Assembly: GCA_017942165.1 (NCBI GenBank)
Contig: JAGKSB010000013.1
Span: 38,803-102,802, forward strand
From: Rhinopithecimicrobium faecis
GTDB lineage: Bacteria > Bacteroidota > Bacteroidia > Sphingobacteriales > Sphingobacteriaceae
Direction of reading: 5' to 3'
DNA: 64,000 nucleotides
Position 1 is the stretch's first letter; the number at the start of each line of letters is the position of its first letter. The translations under genes and the position numbers were made by a program. The notes under the pieces are model-generated. The model made no database searches and had not been told where the DNA came from. It saw nothing but the letters and a program-made list of their open reading frames with translations. Positions 17,827 through 26,135 of the stretch are shown here, piece after piece.

Positions 17827-18393
17827 TTAATTTTGTTGAATTTCATCCAAAGCAATATTTAATTTTAACACATTAATTTTTGAAGGACCGAATAATCCAA
17901 CCAAAGGTTGTTCAGTAAGGTCAGCTATTAATTTTTCTAAAATAGGCTCTTCAATAGCTCTAATTTTCGAAATTCTCTTCACTTGTACCTTTGCCGCTTC
18001 TATCGAAATATTTGGATCTAAACCACTGCCACTTGCTGTCACAATATCTACAGGTATATCTTCTTTTCTAACAGCAGGATTTTTCAATAGAAAAGTATCA
18101 ATACGCTCCTGTACTTCGAGAAGATATTCTTCATTTGATGGACCTTTATTACTTCCTCCCGAACCGGCAGCATTGTAGGCAACTGCCGAAGGACGCGACC
18201 AGAAGTATTCATCATTGGTAAAAGATTGGCCAATATTTGAATAATATTTTTTCCCATGGTGGATAAGGATGTCACCTTTGCCTTTATTGGGTGAAATTTG
18301 TGCAATCATCCATACAGCTAGTGGATATAATAGGGCAAATAGCAGTATGGTTACTGCAGTCAGCTTAATAGCTGGTAAAATATGTTTTTTCAT
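17827..18393 (-). CDS. kdpC: Potassium-transporting ATPase subunit C
   Basis: 188 aa. An N-terminal membrane anchor (about 8-30, LTAVTILLFALLYPLAVWMI) is followed by a periplasmic domain with GQSFTNDEYFWSRPSAVAYN, AAGSGGSNKGPSN, DIVTASGSGLDPNIS, AAKVQVKRI and PLVGLFGPSKINVLKLNIAL, all signature KdpC segments. It is part of the KdpFABC K+ pump and stabilises KdpA and KdpB. The gap to kdpB is 17 bp. Confidence 0.97.
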   Translation of the reverse strand: MKKHILPAIKLTAVTILLFALLYPLAVWMIAQISPNKGKGDILIHHGKKYYSNIGQSFTNDEYFWSRPSAVAYNAAGSGGSNKGPSNEEYLLEVQERIDTFLLKNPAVRKEDIPVDIVTASGSGLDPNISIEAAKVQVKRISKIRAIEEPILEKLIADLTEQPLVGLFGPSKINVLKLNIALDEIQQN

Positions 18394-18410
18394 TTTGATT
18401 ATTTCTAAGA

Positions 18411-20423
18411 TTAAATAAATAGTGAGACAACAATGTCAATCAATTTGATCGCTACAAATGGAATCACAATCCCCCCTAACCCATAAATAAATAGATTTCG
18501 TCGCAATAGAGCCGAGGCTCCTATAGGCTTATAGGCCACTCCTTTTAATGCCAATGGTATAAGAAATGGTATAATGATGGCATTAAAAATTACAGCGGAC
18601 AAAATAGCGCTTTGAGGACTGGAAAGGTTCATAATATTCAGGCTTTGTAATGCAGGAATAGCCGTGATAAACAAAGCTGGAATGATGGCAAAATATTTTG
18701 CCACATCATTGGCTATACTAAACGTAGTTAACGTACCACGTGTCATTAACAACTGTTTGCCAATTTCTACAATCTCAATTAATTTGGTTGGGTCATTATC
18801 TAAATCCACCATATTTCCGGCTTCTTTGGCAGCTTGGGTTCCACTATTCATGGCAACACCAACATCCGCTTGAGCAAGCGCTGGAGCATCATTCGTACCA
18901 TCGCCCATCATCGCCACTAATCTACCGTCAGCTTGTTCCTTTTTGATATAATTCATTTTATCTTCAGGTTTAGCTTCAGCGATAAAATCATCAACACCCG
19001 CTTTCTCTGCAATAAACCTTGCTGTTAATGGGTTATCCCCTGTTACCATGACAGTTTTAATACCCATCTTTCGCAAACGCTCAAAACGTTCTTGAATACC
19101 AGGCTTAATAATATCCTGCAATTCTATTACACCCAAAGCTTTTTCATTTTCCGAGACCACCAAAGGTGTTCCACCATTAGTAGCTATTTGATGTACTTTA
19201 TCCATTAATCCTTCGGGGAACACATTTCCAGCCTTCTGCACCAAATTTTTGATGGCATCTGTGGAACCTTTACGAATACGTGTGTTTTCAAAATCAATCC
19301 CTGAACTTCTTGTCTCTGCTGAGAACTGAATAAATTTTGGGTTTGCGACATTGAAATTTAAAGGGTTTATTTCTGCCAACTCCAGAATTGATTTTCCTTC
19401 GGGAGTTTCATCACTCATAGAGCTTAATACTGCCGCACGAATCAACTGTTTAGGATCTACACCTTCAGCAGGGTAAAAGTGTGTCGCTTTTCTATTGCCA
19501 ATGGTGATAGTCCCTGTTTTATCTAATAATAACACGTCAATATCTCCTGCAGTCTCCACAGCTTTTCCACTTTTTGTTATCACATTGGCACGTAATGCTC
19601 TATCCATTCCAGCAATTCCAATTGCCGAAAGTAACCCACCAATAGTTGTGGGTATCAAACAGATAAATAATGCTATAAACGAGGCTATCGTGATTGAAGC
19701 CTGAGCAAAATCAGCAAAAGGTTTTAACGTAACTGTTACAATAACAAACACCAGGGTAAATCCTGCTAAAAGTATCGTTAAGGCGATTTCATTGGGTGTT
19801 TTTTGGCGCGATGCCCCTTCAACCAAAGCAATCATCTTGTCTAAAAAGCTCTCGCCTGGTTCAGTCGTAACTTTAACAACGATCTTATCCGACAGTACTT
19901 TTGTCCCTCCAGTTACAGAGCTTTTATCGCCTCCAGATTCCCGTATTACAGGAGCTGACTCCCCAGTAATCGCGCTCTCATCAATAGTGGCTAAACCTGC
20001 AATAATCTCTCCATCAGTAGCAATGATATCTCCTGCTTCACAAATGAAAATATCTCCCTTTTTCAATAAAGATGATGATATCGTCTCCCCATTTTCTAAT
20101 TTTGCCGGCGTATCTTCTCTTGTCTTTCTTAAGCTATCTGCTTGTGCTTTCCCGCGTGCTTCAGCAATGGCTTCAGCAAAATTGGCAAACAACAAGGTTA
20201 AAAAAAGAAGTATAAAAATGCTGAAATTATAGGCAAAACTTCCTTGATTCGTTTCTCCAAACAGAATCCAGACACTTACAATTAGCATGACAGCAGTACC
20301 CAATTCTACCGTAAACATAATCGGATTACGAAACATTGATTTGGGGTTGAGTTTCACAAAAGATTGCACTAATGCTTCTTTAAGCATATCTTTTTGAAAC
20401 AATGAATTATTTTCTGATTTCAT
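18411..20423 (-). CDS. kdpB: Potassium-transporting P-type ATPase, catalytic subunit B
   Basis: 670 aa, normal length. The actuator motif TGES is at 153-156; its Ser is the residue equivalent to the inhibitory phospho-Ser162 of E. coli. Phosphorylation motif DKTGTIT begins at Asp301. Nucleotide domain KGSTDAI, hinge [10 protein letters not shown] and [18 protein letters not shown] are also present, with seven hydrophobic segments. ATP hydrolysis here powers K+ uptake through KdpA. It lies 24 bp downstream of kdpA. No anomaly was seen. Confidence 0.98.
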   Translation of the reverse strand: MKSENNSLFQKDMLKEALVQSFVKLNPKSMFRNPIMFTVELGTAVMLIVSVWILFGETNQGSFAYNFSIFILLFLTLLFANFAEAIAEARGKAQADSLRKTREDTPAKLENGETISSSLLKKGDIFICEAGDIIATDGEIIAGLATIDESAITGESAPVIRESGGDKSSVTGGTKVLSDKIVVKVTTEPGESFLDKMIALVEGASRQKTPNEIALTILLAGFTLVFVIVTVTLKPFADFAQASITIASFIALFICLIPTTIGGLLSAIGIAGMDRALRANVITKSGKAVETAGDIDVLLLDKTGTITIGNRKATHFYPAEGVDPKQLIRAAVLSSMSDETPEGKSILELAEINPLNFNVANPKFIQFSAETRSSGIDFENTRIRKGSTDAIKNLVQKAGNVFPEGLMDKVHQIATNGGTPLVVSENEKALGVIELQDIIKPGIQERFERLRKMGIKTVMVTGDNPLTARFIAEKAGVDDFIAEAKPEDKMNYIKKEQADGRLVAMMGDGTNDAPALAQADVGVAMNSGTQAAKEAGNMVDLDNDPTKLIEIVEIGKQLLMTRGTLTTFSIANDVAKYFAIIPALFITAIPALQSLNIMNLSSPQSAILSAVIFNAIIIPFLIPLALKGVAYKPIGASALLRRNLFIYGLGGIVIPFVAIKLIDIVVSLFI

Positions 20424-20447
20424 TTTTTTTCTTTTTATAGACCTTGA

Positions 20448-22136
20448 TTATTTCATTGAAAAGTATTCGGCAATTGGCCCAAGAGTTAATGCTGGGAAGA
20501 ATGATAATGCAGCAATGATAACAATGACAGCAAAAACCATTATTCCAAAAGTTCCAGTATCCGTTTTTAAAGTACCATTTCCAGTTGGAATATATTTTTT
20601 ACTAGCTAACAATCCAGCTATCGCAATCGGACCAATAATAGGAAGGAATCTTCCTAGGATTAAAATAAATCCTGTCGAAATATTCCACCATAAATTATTA
20701 TCACCTAACCCTTCAAAACCACTTCCGTTATTTGCAGCAGACGAGGTATACTCATACAATATTTCTGAAAAACCATGAAATCCAGGGTTATTTAGCGTGG
20801 CTGCTCCTTGCTCAGGAAAAGCTGTAGCTAGAGCCGTTCCGACTAGTATTAAAAAAGGATGTAAAAGCGCAATGATCATTGCTATTTTCATCTCTTTGGC
20901 CTCCACTTTCTTACCCATAAATTCTGGGGTACGACCAACCATTAATCCACTTATGAAAACAGCCAAAATAATGAAGATAAAGAAGTTTAATAATCCTACT
21001 CCACAACCACCATAAAAGGCATTAATCATCATTGCAATAAGTTGATTCATACCTGATAAAGGCATAGAGCTGTCGTGCATAGAATTAATAGATCCCGTAG
21101 AAATCACTGTCGTAACAATACTCCAAAAGCCGGTTGCTGCAGCTCCAAAGCGAATTTCTTTACCTTCTGTAGCTCCTAATGAGTTATCTATACCCATTGC
21201 CGATATCGCCGGATTTCCTTTCATCTCCATAGTTACATTCGGAATTGTTAGCAATAAAAACCCAAGAGTCATCACGCCGAAAATCATCCAAGAGAACTTT
21301 CTTTTACGCGTAAAATAACCAAAAGCAAAAATCATGGCCAATGGCACTATTAACTGTCCAAACATTTCAACCATATTGCTGAAATAACTTGGATTTTCAA
21401 ATGGATGGGCACCATTGGCACCAAAAAATCCACCCCCATTCGTACCGACATGCTTGATAGCCACAAAACTTGCTACAGGACCCGTTGATACTTCAACTGT
21501 ATCTCCCTGTAAGCTGATGATTTGATCTTTACCCTCAAAAGTCATTGGGGTACCATTGAAAACTAGAATTGACGCTATGACTAAAGAAAGAGGCAATAAA
21601 ATACGGGTACAAGATTTTAATAAAAATTCGTAAAAGTTACCTAGTTCATCCGTTGCTTTTTCTCGGAAAGCTCTAAATAATATCGCCGCAGCCGCTAAAC
21701 CCGTACCGGCACTCACAAATTGCAGAAACATTAACCACATCTGACTAAAATAACTGACTCCAGACTCACCAGAATAATGCTGCAGATTACAGTTAACGAC
21801 AAAAGATATCGTGGTATTGAACGCTAAATCAGCAGACATATTGGGATTACCATCCGGATTCAATGGTAGCCATTGTTGTGTCATTAGAAAGAACATCCCT
21901 AAGACAAACCAAATCATATTGATCGTTAATAAAGCAACTAAATGCTCTTTCCAATTCATCTCCTTGTTAGGATTGATCCCACTCAACTTATAGCAAAGTT
22001 TTTCTATGGGGTTAAATATGGGATCGAGCAAAGTCTCCTCTTTGCCATATACCTTTGCAATGTATTTTCCGAATGGAATGGCCAAAGCCAATGTTCCCAA
22101 AAACATTGCTAAGATTCCTATTATTTCTGTGTTCAT
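20448..22136 (-). CDS. kdpA: Potassium-transporting ATPase K+-channel subunit A
   Basis: 562 aa, about ten transmembrane helices. All four pseudo-repeat selectivity-filter regions are visible: TTISFVVNCNLQHYSGESG, KHVGTNGGGFFGANGAHPFE, VISTGSINSMHDSSMPLSGM and SSAANNGSGFEGLGDN. It forms the K+-selective pore of the KdpFABC complex in the inner membrane. kdpF ends 62 bp upstream; that gap contains a 21-bp tandem repeat (22150-22191). Confidence 0.98.
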   Translation of the reverse strand: MNTEIIGILAMFLGTLALAIPFGKYIAKVYGKEETLLDPIFNPIEKLCYKLSGINPNKEMNWKEHLVALLTINMIWFVLGMFFLMTQQWLPLNPDGNPNMSADLAFNTTISFVVNCNLQHYSGESGVSYFSQMWLMFLQFVSAGTGLAAAAILFRAFREKATDELGNFYEFLLKSCTRILLPLSLVIASILVFNGTPMTFEGKDQIISLQGDTVEVSTGPVASFVAIKHVGTNGGGFFGANGAHPFENPSYFSNMVEMFGQLIVPLAMIFAFGYFTRKRKFSWMIFGVMTLGFLLLTIPNVTMEMKGNPAISAMGIDNSLGATEGKEIRFGAAATGFWSIVTTVISTGSINSMHDSSMPLSGMNQLIAMMINAFYGGCGVGLLNFFIFIILAVFISGLMVGRTPEFMGKKVEAKEMKIAMIIALLHPFLILVGTALATAFPEQGAATLNNPGFHGFSEILYEYTSSAANNGSGFEGLGDNNLWWNISTGFILILGRFLPIIGPIAIAGLLASKKYIPTGNGTLKTDTGTFGIMVFAVIVIIAALSFFPALTLGPIAEYFSMK

Positions 22137-22149
22137 TATTTATTGTTAA

Positions 22150-22191
22150 AATTTAATAGATAAGGGAAAAAATTTAATAGATAAAGGAAAA
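22150..22191. repeat. 21-bp tandem repeat between kdpF and kdpA
   Basis: AATTTAATAGATAAGGGAAA(A) at 22150-22170 is followed directly by a copy at 22171-22191 with 20 of 21 bases identical. It fills most of the 62-bp kdpF-kdpA spacer and looks like a recent slippage duplication of the region ahead of the kdpA ribosome-binding area. Confidence 0.8.
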
Positions 22192-22198
22192 GCTATAA

Positions 22199-22276
22199 TT
22201 AAAATTTTTCTGGTTTCAGTAAAACATAAACGATATAGGCGAAAACGCCTATTGCAAGTAAAAGAAGAGCGATCAT
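22199..22276 (-). CDS. kdpF: KdpF, small subunit of the Kdp K+ pump
   Basis: 25 aa: MIALLLLAIGVFAYIVY then VLLKPEKF. It is a single hydrophobic helix followed by the Y-x-L-x-KPE-x-F ending that is characteristic of KdpF. It starts 1 bp after the stop of the preceding small gene and lies directly upstream of kdpA, the standard position. KdpF is a lipid-like stabiliser between KdpA and KdpB in the inner membrane. Confidence 0.93.
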   Translation of the reverse strand: MIALLLLAIGVFAYIVYVLLKPEKF

Positions 22277-22277
22277 A

Positions 22278-22655
22278 TTAATTAATTTTTATAGAAATAT
22301 GTTGATATTGCTGATTATAAATAATTTTAAAAGGTGCTGGTAGTTTTTGGTAGACATAATGCCATTGATTCACATCGCAGCGTTTGTGCATACTTTCTAA
22401 AGAGCGTACAAAAAGATTCTCGATAATTTCTTTGATGTAATTATTTCCATGTGTAAAAACAATAGCAACAAATTTGATCAATCTGCTGACCATCCTAATC
22501 TTTCCATCAACAATCAATTGCTTCAAATAATTCACAATTGCTTGAAGAATACCAGCAAAATTATTGTGGCTTTTAAGTTGTTTAATTTCCTGTTTAATTG
22601 CAGGAAATCGATAAGACAAATAATTTGAGGCGCGTAATGTTGTAATTTCAGCCAT
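22278..22655 (-). CDS. Small conserved protein of the kdp operon (DUF7674-like)
   Basis: 125 aa, no signal peptide or membrane helix, mostly helical and Lys-rich. Its C-terminal half (IKEIIENLFVRSLES, then QKLPAPFKIIYNQQY) aligns by eye with the upstream neighbour (IQNAIENEFLYVIAE, then LIPGELQLSYVKVL): I-x-x-x-IEN-x-F, then LP/IP, L/F and Y at matching spacing. The two therefore look like diverged paralogues. It sits 2 bp after that gene and 1 bp before kdpF, so it is co-translated with the pump. Function unknown; a regulator or assembly factor of Kdp is only an inference. The DUF assignment is from memory. Confidence 0.75.
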   Translation of the reverse strand: MAEITTLRASNYLSYRFPAIKQEIKQLKSHNNFAGILQAIVNYLKQLIVDGKIRMVSRLIKFVAIVFTHGNNYIKEIIENLFVRSLESMHKRCDVNQWHYVYQKLPAPFKIIYNQQYQHISIKIN

Positions 22656-22657
22656 GG

Positions 22658-23017
22658 TTATTTTTTTTTGTGTTTCAATGTTTCGAGCAGTACTTTTACA
22701 TAACTTAATTGCAGCTCTCCAGGAATTAGATTCAAATGATTTAGAAAGTTTTGAGTTCCCAATTTTTCAGCGATTACATACAAAAACTCATTTTCTATCG
22801 CGTTCTGAATAAATAAATCTTTAGACTGATAATGTGAGTTTATCATGGCGATAATCTCCCGTGAAGCATGCTCATCGAAATGTGTAGAACAATACATTCC
22901 AAAGTGCCTTAAGACCATATATTCTTTACAGTTAGCATTACCTTCCTTATTAAGCATTGCATAGGGGTAAATTTCAGGGAACCCAATACGCAAGCTTTGC
23001 TCTAATGTTGTTTTCAT
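22658..23017 (-). CDS. Small conserved protein of the kdp operon (DUF7674-like paralogue)
   Basis: 119 aa, soluble, with three Cys/His-containing stretches (GNANCKEYMVLRHFGMYCST, HFDEHASREIIAMI). The C-terminal part (IQNAIENEFLYVIAEKLGTQ ... NLIPGELQLSYVKVLLETL) resembles the next gene in the operon. It lies 3 bp downstream of the 27-aa membrane peptide gene and 2 bp upstream of its paralogue, in the leader part of the kdp transcript. Role unknown; conservation of both genes with kdp in other Bacteroidota would test a pump-linked function. Confidence 0.75.
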   Translation of the reverse strand: MKTTLEQSLRIGFPEIYPYAMLNKEGNANCKEYMVLRHFGMYCSTHFDEHASREIIAMINSHYQSKDLFIQNAIENEFLYVIAEKLGTQNFLNHLNLIPGELQLSYVKVLLETLKHKKK

Positions 23018-23020
23018 ATT

Positions 23021-23104
23021 TTAAATTTTTTCAAAAAAATCAATAGATTTAAAAAACACTACGAAACAGGCTAAACCTGCGATTACTAAGACGATTGTTA
23101 ACAT
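23021..23104 (-). CDS. 27-aa single-pass membrane peptide, first gene of the kdp operon
   Basis: The ORF encodes MLTIVLVIAGLACFVVFF followed by KSIDFFEKI and a TAA stop. An 18-residue hydrophobic helix is followed by a short charged tail, the same design as KdpF but without the KPE-x-F ending. The stop is 3 bp before the next start, matching the tight spacing of the following genes (2 and 1 bp). The candidate -24/-12 promoter at 23134-23149 would give a ~19-nt leader to this ATG. It is probably real and pump-related, but this is inferred from hydrophobicity and spacing. Confidence 0.65.
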   Translation of the reverse strand: MLTIVLVIAGLACFVVFFKSIDFFEKI

Positions 23105-23133
23105 AGTTTGATGATTATATATGTTTCCCTATA

Positions 23134-23149
23134 TGCCATTTACAGACCA
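23134..23149 (-). promoter_or_regulatory. Candidate sigma-54 (-24/-12) promoter of the kdp operon
   Basis: The minus strand reads TGGTCTGTAAATGGCA. The invariant GG and GC are present with exactly 10 bases between them, and T, G, T and A also match TGGCACG-N4-TTGCA. A start about 12 bases beyond the GC would lie near 23123, ~19 nt before the first ORF. The adjacent regulator carries the sigma-54-contact motif GAFTGA, which makes the match meaningful. Confidence 0.6.
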
Positions 23150-23214
23150 CGACACCTCACAAGAACACAATCTTCTAACTATCAGCTAAATACATTTATT
23201 TTGAAAAATATAGC

Positions 23215-23245
23215 ACAAAAAAAAGCCTATCAAAATGATAGGCTT
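23215..23245 (-). terminator. Terminator of the response-regulator gene; perfect dyad
   Basis: AAGCCTATCA at 23223-23232 is perfectly inverted at 23236-23245 around a 3-base loop. On the minus strand it is followed by eight T, so it ends the regulator transcript and separates it from the kdp operon. The half-site CAAAATGATAGG recurs at 23251-23262; both copies lie about 80-115 bp upstream of the -24/-12 element, where enhancer sites for an NtrC-type activator are expected, so the dyad may also be a binding site. Confidence 0.8.
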
Positions 23246-23269
23246 GTTCTCAAAATGATAGGTTAATAA

Positions 23270-24610
23270 TTAAATTTTATACTCTTCAATCTTTCGGTAA
23301 AGCGTTGCTATTCCAATTTCTAATAAGCGAGCGGCTTCGGCTTTATTTCCTTGTGTATGAATAAGAACTTTTTGAATATGTAGTTTCTCGATACTATTCA
23401 AAGAAAATGCGGAGAGCTGATGATTTTTTTTCACATCCTGAGGAAGCTGTAGGTCCATAGGTAAATCCGCTAAGGTCAGCGTATTCGCTGTAGATAAAAT
23501 GAGTGCTCTTTCGATGACATTTTTTAATTCACGGATATTTCCTGACCAATGGTGTTGTTGCAAATTGATCATAAAATCAGCATCGATGTGATTGATTTTT
23601 TTATTCATCTTTAATGATAGTACATCGACAAAATATTTTATTAAGAGTGGAATATCATCATCTCTTTCCCTTAAGGCTGGTAAATAGATTTGAAAAACAG
23701 AGAGGCGATAATATAAATCCTCTCTAAAGTGTCCTTGAGCAATTTCTTGTTTTAAATCTCTGTTTGTAGCAGCTATTACACGCACATTTACTTTTGTTGG
23801 CTTCGTTTCGCCAATTTTCATAAATTCTCCAGACTCTAATACACGCAATAGTTTAGCCTGAAGATCTAGTGCCATTTCACCCAGCTCATCTAAAAATATC
23901 GTTCCATTATTCGCTTCTTCAAAGAGCCCTTTTTTATCTTTCAAGGCGCCCGTAAATGCTCCGGCCTTATGACCAAACATTTCATTTTCCAATAAATCTT
24001 TAGTGAATGCTGAGCAATTTATCACTACAAAATTTTCTTTATTTCGATTACTTTCTTGTTGTATCGCTTGGGCAAAAACTTCTTTTCCGGTTCCCGTTTC
24101 CCCTGTTAAAAGAATCGTTGTATCCGTTTTAGCGACTTTTTTTGATAGTTCTATAGCATGTAAGATGCTTTTTGACTTTCCTATAATCTTGTTGAAAGAA
24201 TATTTTGATTCCAGTTTCTTTTCGAGATGCTGAACACGTTTTGCTAATGACACTTTTTCCAACGCTTTATACAAAATCGGAATGATTTTGTTATTATCAT
24301 CCCCTTTCGTCAAGTAATCAAAAGCCCCATTTTTTATGGCTTGAACACTATCAGGAATTTTTCCAAAAGCTGTTAATAGAATAACTTCGATTGCAGGATA
24401 TTGCTCTTTGATTATTGTCGTTAATTCTACGCCAGAACCATCGGGCAATTTAACATCACATAGTACGACTTCTACTTCTACTTGCGCTAACTTTTTTAAT
24501 CCAGATTTACAATCTGCAGCTTGTAAGACTTCGAAGCCCTCTAAGGATATAATTCTTGAAAGTAAATTTCTTAGTTTTTCTTCGTCGTCAATGATGAGTA
24601 TTTTGTTCAT
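23270..24610 (-). CDS. Sigma-54-dependent (NtrC/AtoC-type) response regulator beside kdp
   Basis: 446 aa. The receiver domain is at 1-120 (ILIIDDEEKL, phospho-acceptor Asp52 in LCDVKLPDGSG, LLTAFG, Lys102). The AAA+ domain is at about 140-370 (Walker A GETGTGKE at 170-177, sigma-54 contact loop GAFTGA at 217-222, FLDELGEM, VRVIAATNRDL). The C-terminal Fis-type helix-turn-helix is NKAEAARLLEIGIATLYRKI. All parts for activating sigma-54 promoters are intact. It is divergent in class from E. coli KdpE (OmpR family), yet it is the only response regulator at this kdp locus. A TAnnTTTG-like box lies at 24635-24642 on the minus strand. Confidence 0.92.
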   Translation of the reverse strand: MNKILIIDDEEKLRNLLSRIISLEGFEVLQAADCKSGLKKLAQVEVEVVLCDVKLPDGSGVELTTIIKEQYPAIEVILLTAFGKIPDSVQAIKNGAFDYLTKGDDNNKIIPILYKALEKVSLAKRVQHLEKKLESKYSFNKIIGKSKSILHAIELSKKVAKTDTTILLTGETGTGKEVFAQAIQQESNRNKENFVVINCSAFTKDLLENEMFGHKAGAFTGALKDKKGLFEEANNGTIFLDELGEMALDLQAKLLRVLESGEFMKIGETKPTKVNVRVIAATNRDLKQEIAQGHFREDLYYRLSVFQIYLPALRERDDDIPLLIKYFVDVLSLKMNKKINHIDADFMINLQQHHWSGNIRELKNVIERALILSTANTLTLADLPMDLQLPQDVKKNHQLSAFSLNSIEKLHIQKVLIHTQGNKAEAARLLEIGIATLYRKIEEYKI

Positions 24611-24730
24611 AATATAGGCTTGTCAAATTGAAAACAAATTTACGGCAAATTCTAATTTAGCTAACTATAAAAAAAAACTTTTAAAATTAACCTGAGATAT
24701 GCTAAAAAAAGGTTGGGATTTCTGTTAACA

Positions 24731-24767
24731 AAAAAACCGTTTCTGTCGACGACAGAAACGGTTTTTT
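24731..24767 (-). terminator. Terminator of tRNA cassette 2 (bidirectional form)
   Basis: A perfect 17-bp stem (left arm AAAAAACCGTTTCTGTC, 24731-24747) with a 3-base loop starts 1 bp after tRNA-Leu. T-runs exist in both directions, so it stops the tRNA transcript and any plus-strand read-through. Confidence 0.85.
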
Positions 24768-24768
24768 G

Positions 24769-24853
24769 TACCTAGGGCGGGAATCGAACCCGCACTCTCT
24801 TAACAAGAACAGGATTTTAAGTCCTGCGTGTCTACCAGTTCCACCACCTAGGC
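24769..24853 (-). tRNA. tRNA-Leu (anticodon UAA), cassette 2
   Basis: Identical over all 85 nt to the copies at 13330-13414 and 29085-29169: class II fold, anticodon loop with TAA, no encoded CCA. Its downstream terminator differs from that of cassette 1, so identity stops right after the gene. Confidence 0.96.
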
Positions 24854-24869
24854 AGGTGATTAAATTTGG

Positions 24870-24942
24870 AGCGAAAAACGAGATTCGAACTCGCGACCCC
24901 AACCTTGGCAAGGTTGTGCTCTACCAGCTGAGCTATTTTCGC
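24870..24942 (-). tRNA. tRNA-Gly (anticodon GCC), cassette 2
   Basis: Identical to the copies at 13431-13503 and 28996-29068, with CCA encoded at 24867-24869. The ~45 bp upstream (to the -7 box) is also nearly identical to cassette 1 but not to cassette 3, so cassettes 1 and 2 are the most recent duplicates. Confidence 0.96.
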
Positions 24943-24981
24943 GTCTAACGTCCAAGCTATTGCTTTTCCGTTTTGGTGATG

Positions 24982-25011
24982 CAAATATAGGAAGAAATCT
25001 TGATGTGCCAA
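24982..25011 (-). promoter_or_regulatory. Promoter of tRNA cassette 2
   Basis: Minus-strand TATATTTG (24982-24989) has TTG (25009-25011) 19 bp upstream, the same layout as cassette 1. The sequence identity with cassette 1 ends just beyond the -7 box. Confidence 0.7.
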
Positions 25012-25109
25012 ATTATTTCACCACAAATTCGGACACCAAACGGTAAGAGGCTTAGTATATGGTAAATAAAATTATATTTCTTTCTTACAAAGCCTCCTAC
25101 CGAGGGATA

Positions 25110-25982
25110 TTACTTTATTAAATTCGCATTCATATAGGCTGCTGAGCGTTTAATACTTTCAAAAGGATCAATCTTAAAGTTTTCCTGCTCCATAATCAGC
25201 TGTTTTACGCCGCCTACTGCTGCGTGCGCAATAATTCTCTTATAATCTATGCTCCCATTTCCAATTTCCGTATTCAGCTGAGGATTTTCCTTATCCATAT
25301 CTTTGATATGTAGAAGCTTAAACCTTCCAGGGTATTTTTCAAACCATTTAACAGGATCCTGACCTACACGCACAACCCAATATACATCTAATTCGAAATC
25401 CAATAATTTAGGATCTATTTTCTCTAGCAGTTGCTCATAGAAAACTTTACCATCTACAGGGATAAACTCGAAGTCATGGTTATGATAGGCTAATTTTAAA
25501 CCAGCTTTCTTTACATGTGCTGCGGCCTTAGCGATGTATGCTATCGTCTTATCCATGGTTGCCGAGTCTTTAATAAAGCCTTTAGCGAGCCAAGGGATAA
25601 CGATATACTGCTGACCTAAAATTTTGGCTGCTTCAAGGACGTTATCAACTTCCGAAAGATCCCCATCTATAAAAAGTTTATTAAAGTTATAATGACCTGA
25701 AATCGATGTAAGACCATTTTCTTGCAGTAGAGATTTCAATTTTTCGGGCTTTAAACCCCAAAAACCATTTTCCTTAGAATAGCCGAATGTCTCCACCACG
25801 CTGTATCCTGCAGCAGCAACTTTAGCCAAATTACCGGGGACGTCGGAAGCTAAGATAGCACGCAGGTTGTATAATTGAAACCCTGCCTTCTGGGGAACTT
25901 TAGCTGCTATTAGTTGGGGAGCCATTGTGAGCCCTGCTCCTAGCAAACCCAGTTGCATTAAAAAATTTCTTCTGTTTAACAT
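25110..25982 (-). CDS. Exported sugar phosphate isomerase/epimerase-like TIM-barrel protein
   Basis: 290 aa. An NRRNFLMQLGLLGAGLTM start gives a Tat-like signal (RR) with a hydrophobic stretch and an Ala-rich end (LIAAK). The AP-endonuclease-2/xylose-isomerase-like barrel shows YSVVETFGYS, LAYHNHDFEF, DFELDVYWVV, FKLLHIKDMD and KQLIMEQENF, which hold the usual Glu/His/Asp metal ligands. Proteins of this type act on sugars or keto-sugars in the periplasm; this member's substrate is unknown. It is monocistronic: no gene follows within the minus-strand direction before the tRNA cassette. Confidence 0.85.
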   Translation of the reverse strand: MLNRRNFLMQLGLLGAGLTMAPQLIAAKVPQKAGFQLYNLRAILASDVPGNLAKVAAAGYSVVETFGYSKENGFWGLKPEKLKSLLQENGLTSISGHYNFNKLFIDGDLSEVDNVLEAAKILGQQYIVIPWLAKGFIKDSATMDKTIAYIAKAAAHVKKAGLKLAYHNHDFEFIPVDGKVFYEQLLEKIDPKLLDFELDVYWVVRVGQDPVKWFEKYPGRFKLLHIKDMDKENPQLNTEIGNGSIDYKRIIAHAAVGGVKQLIMEQENFKIDPFESIKRSAAYMNANLIK

Positions 25983-26135
25983 AATGTAGTTTATTGGTTA
26001 GGTAAATATTTTAGAGATTAGTAGTCGCGCATATTAATAGGATAACAGCTTAACAAGAGTTAAGATAAGAAATTATTTGGACAATAGCTTTACACTAAAA
26101 TCGTACTATGCTAAATTCCTAACATATAAGCACCA

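Noticed and set aside
19792..20232. 146-codon open frame antisense to kdpB
   Set aside because: It covers conserved KdpB motifs on the other strand; composition and lack of motifs mark it as a shadow.
24702..24911. Open frame encoding a MPRLGSRVRISFFAPN-type peptide, also at 13176-13472 and 29027-29242
   Set aside because: The three near-identical peptides are translations across the tRNA-Gly/tRNA-Leu cassettes, not genes.
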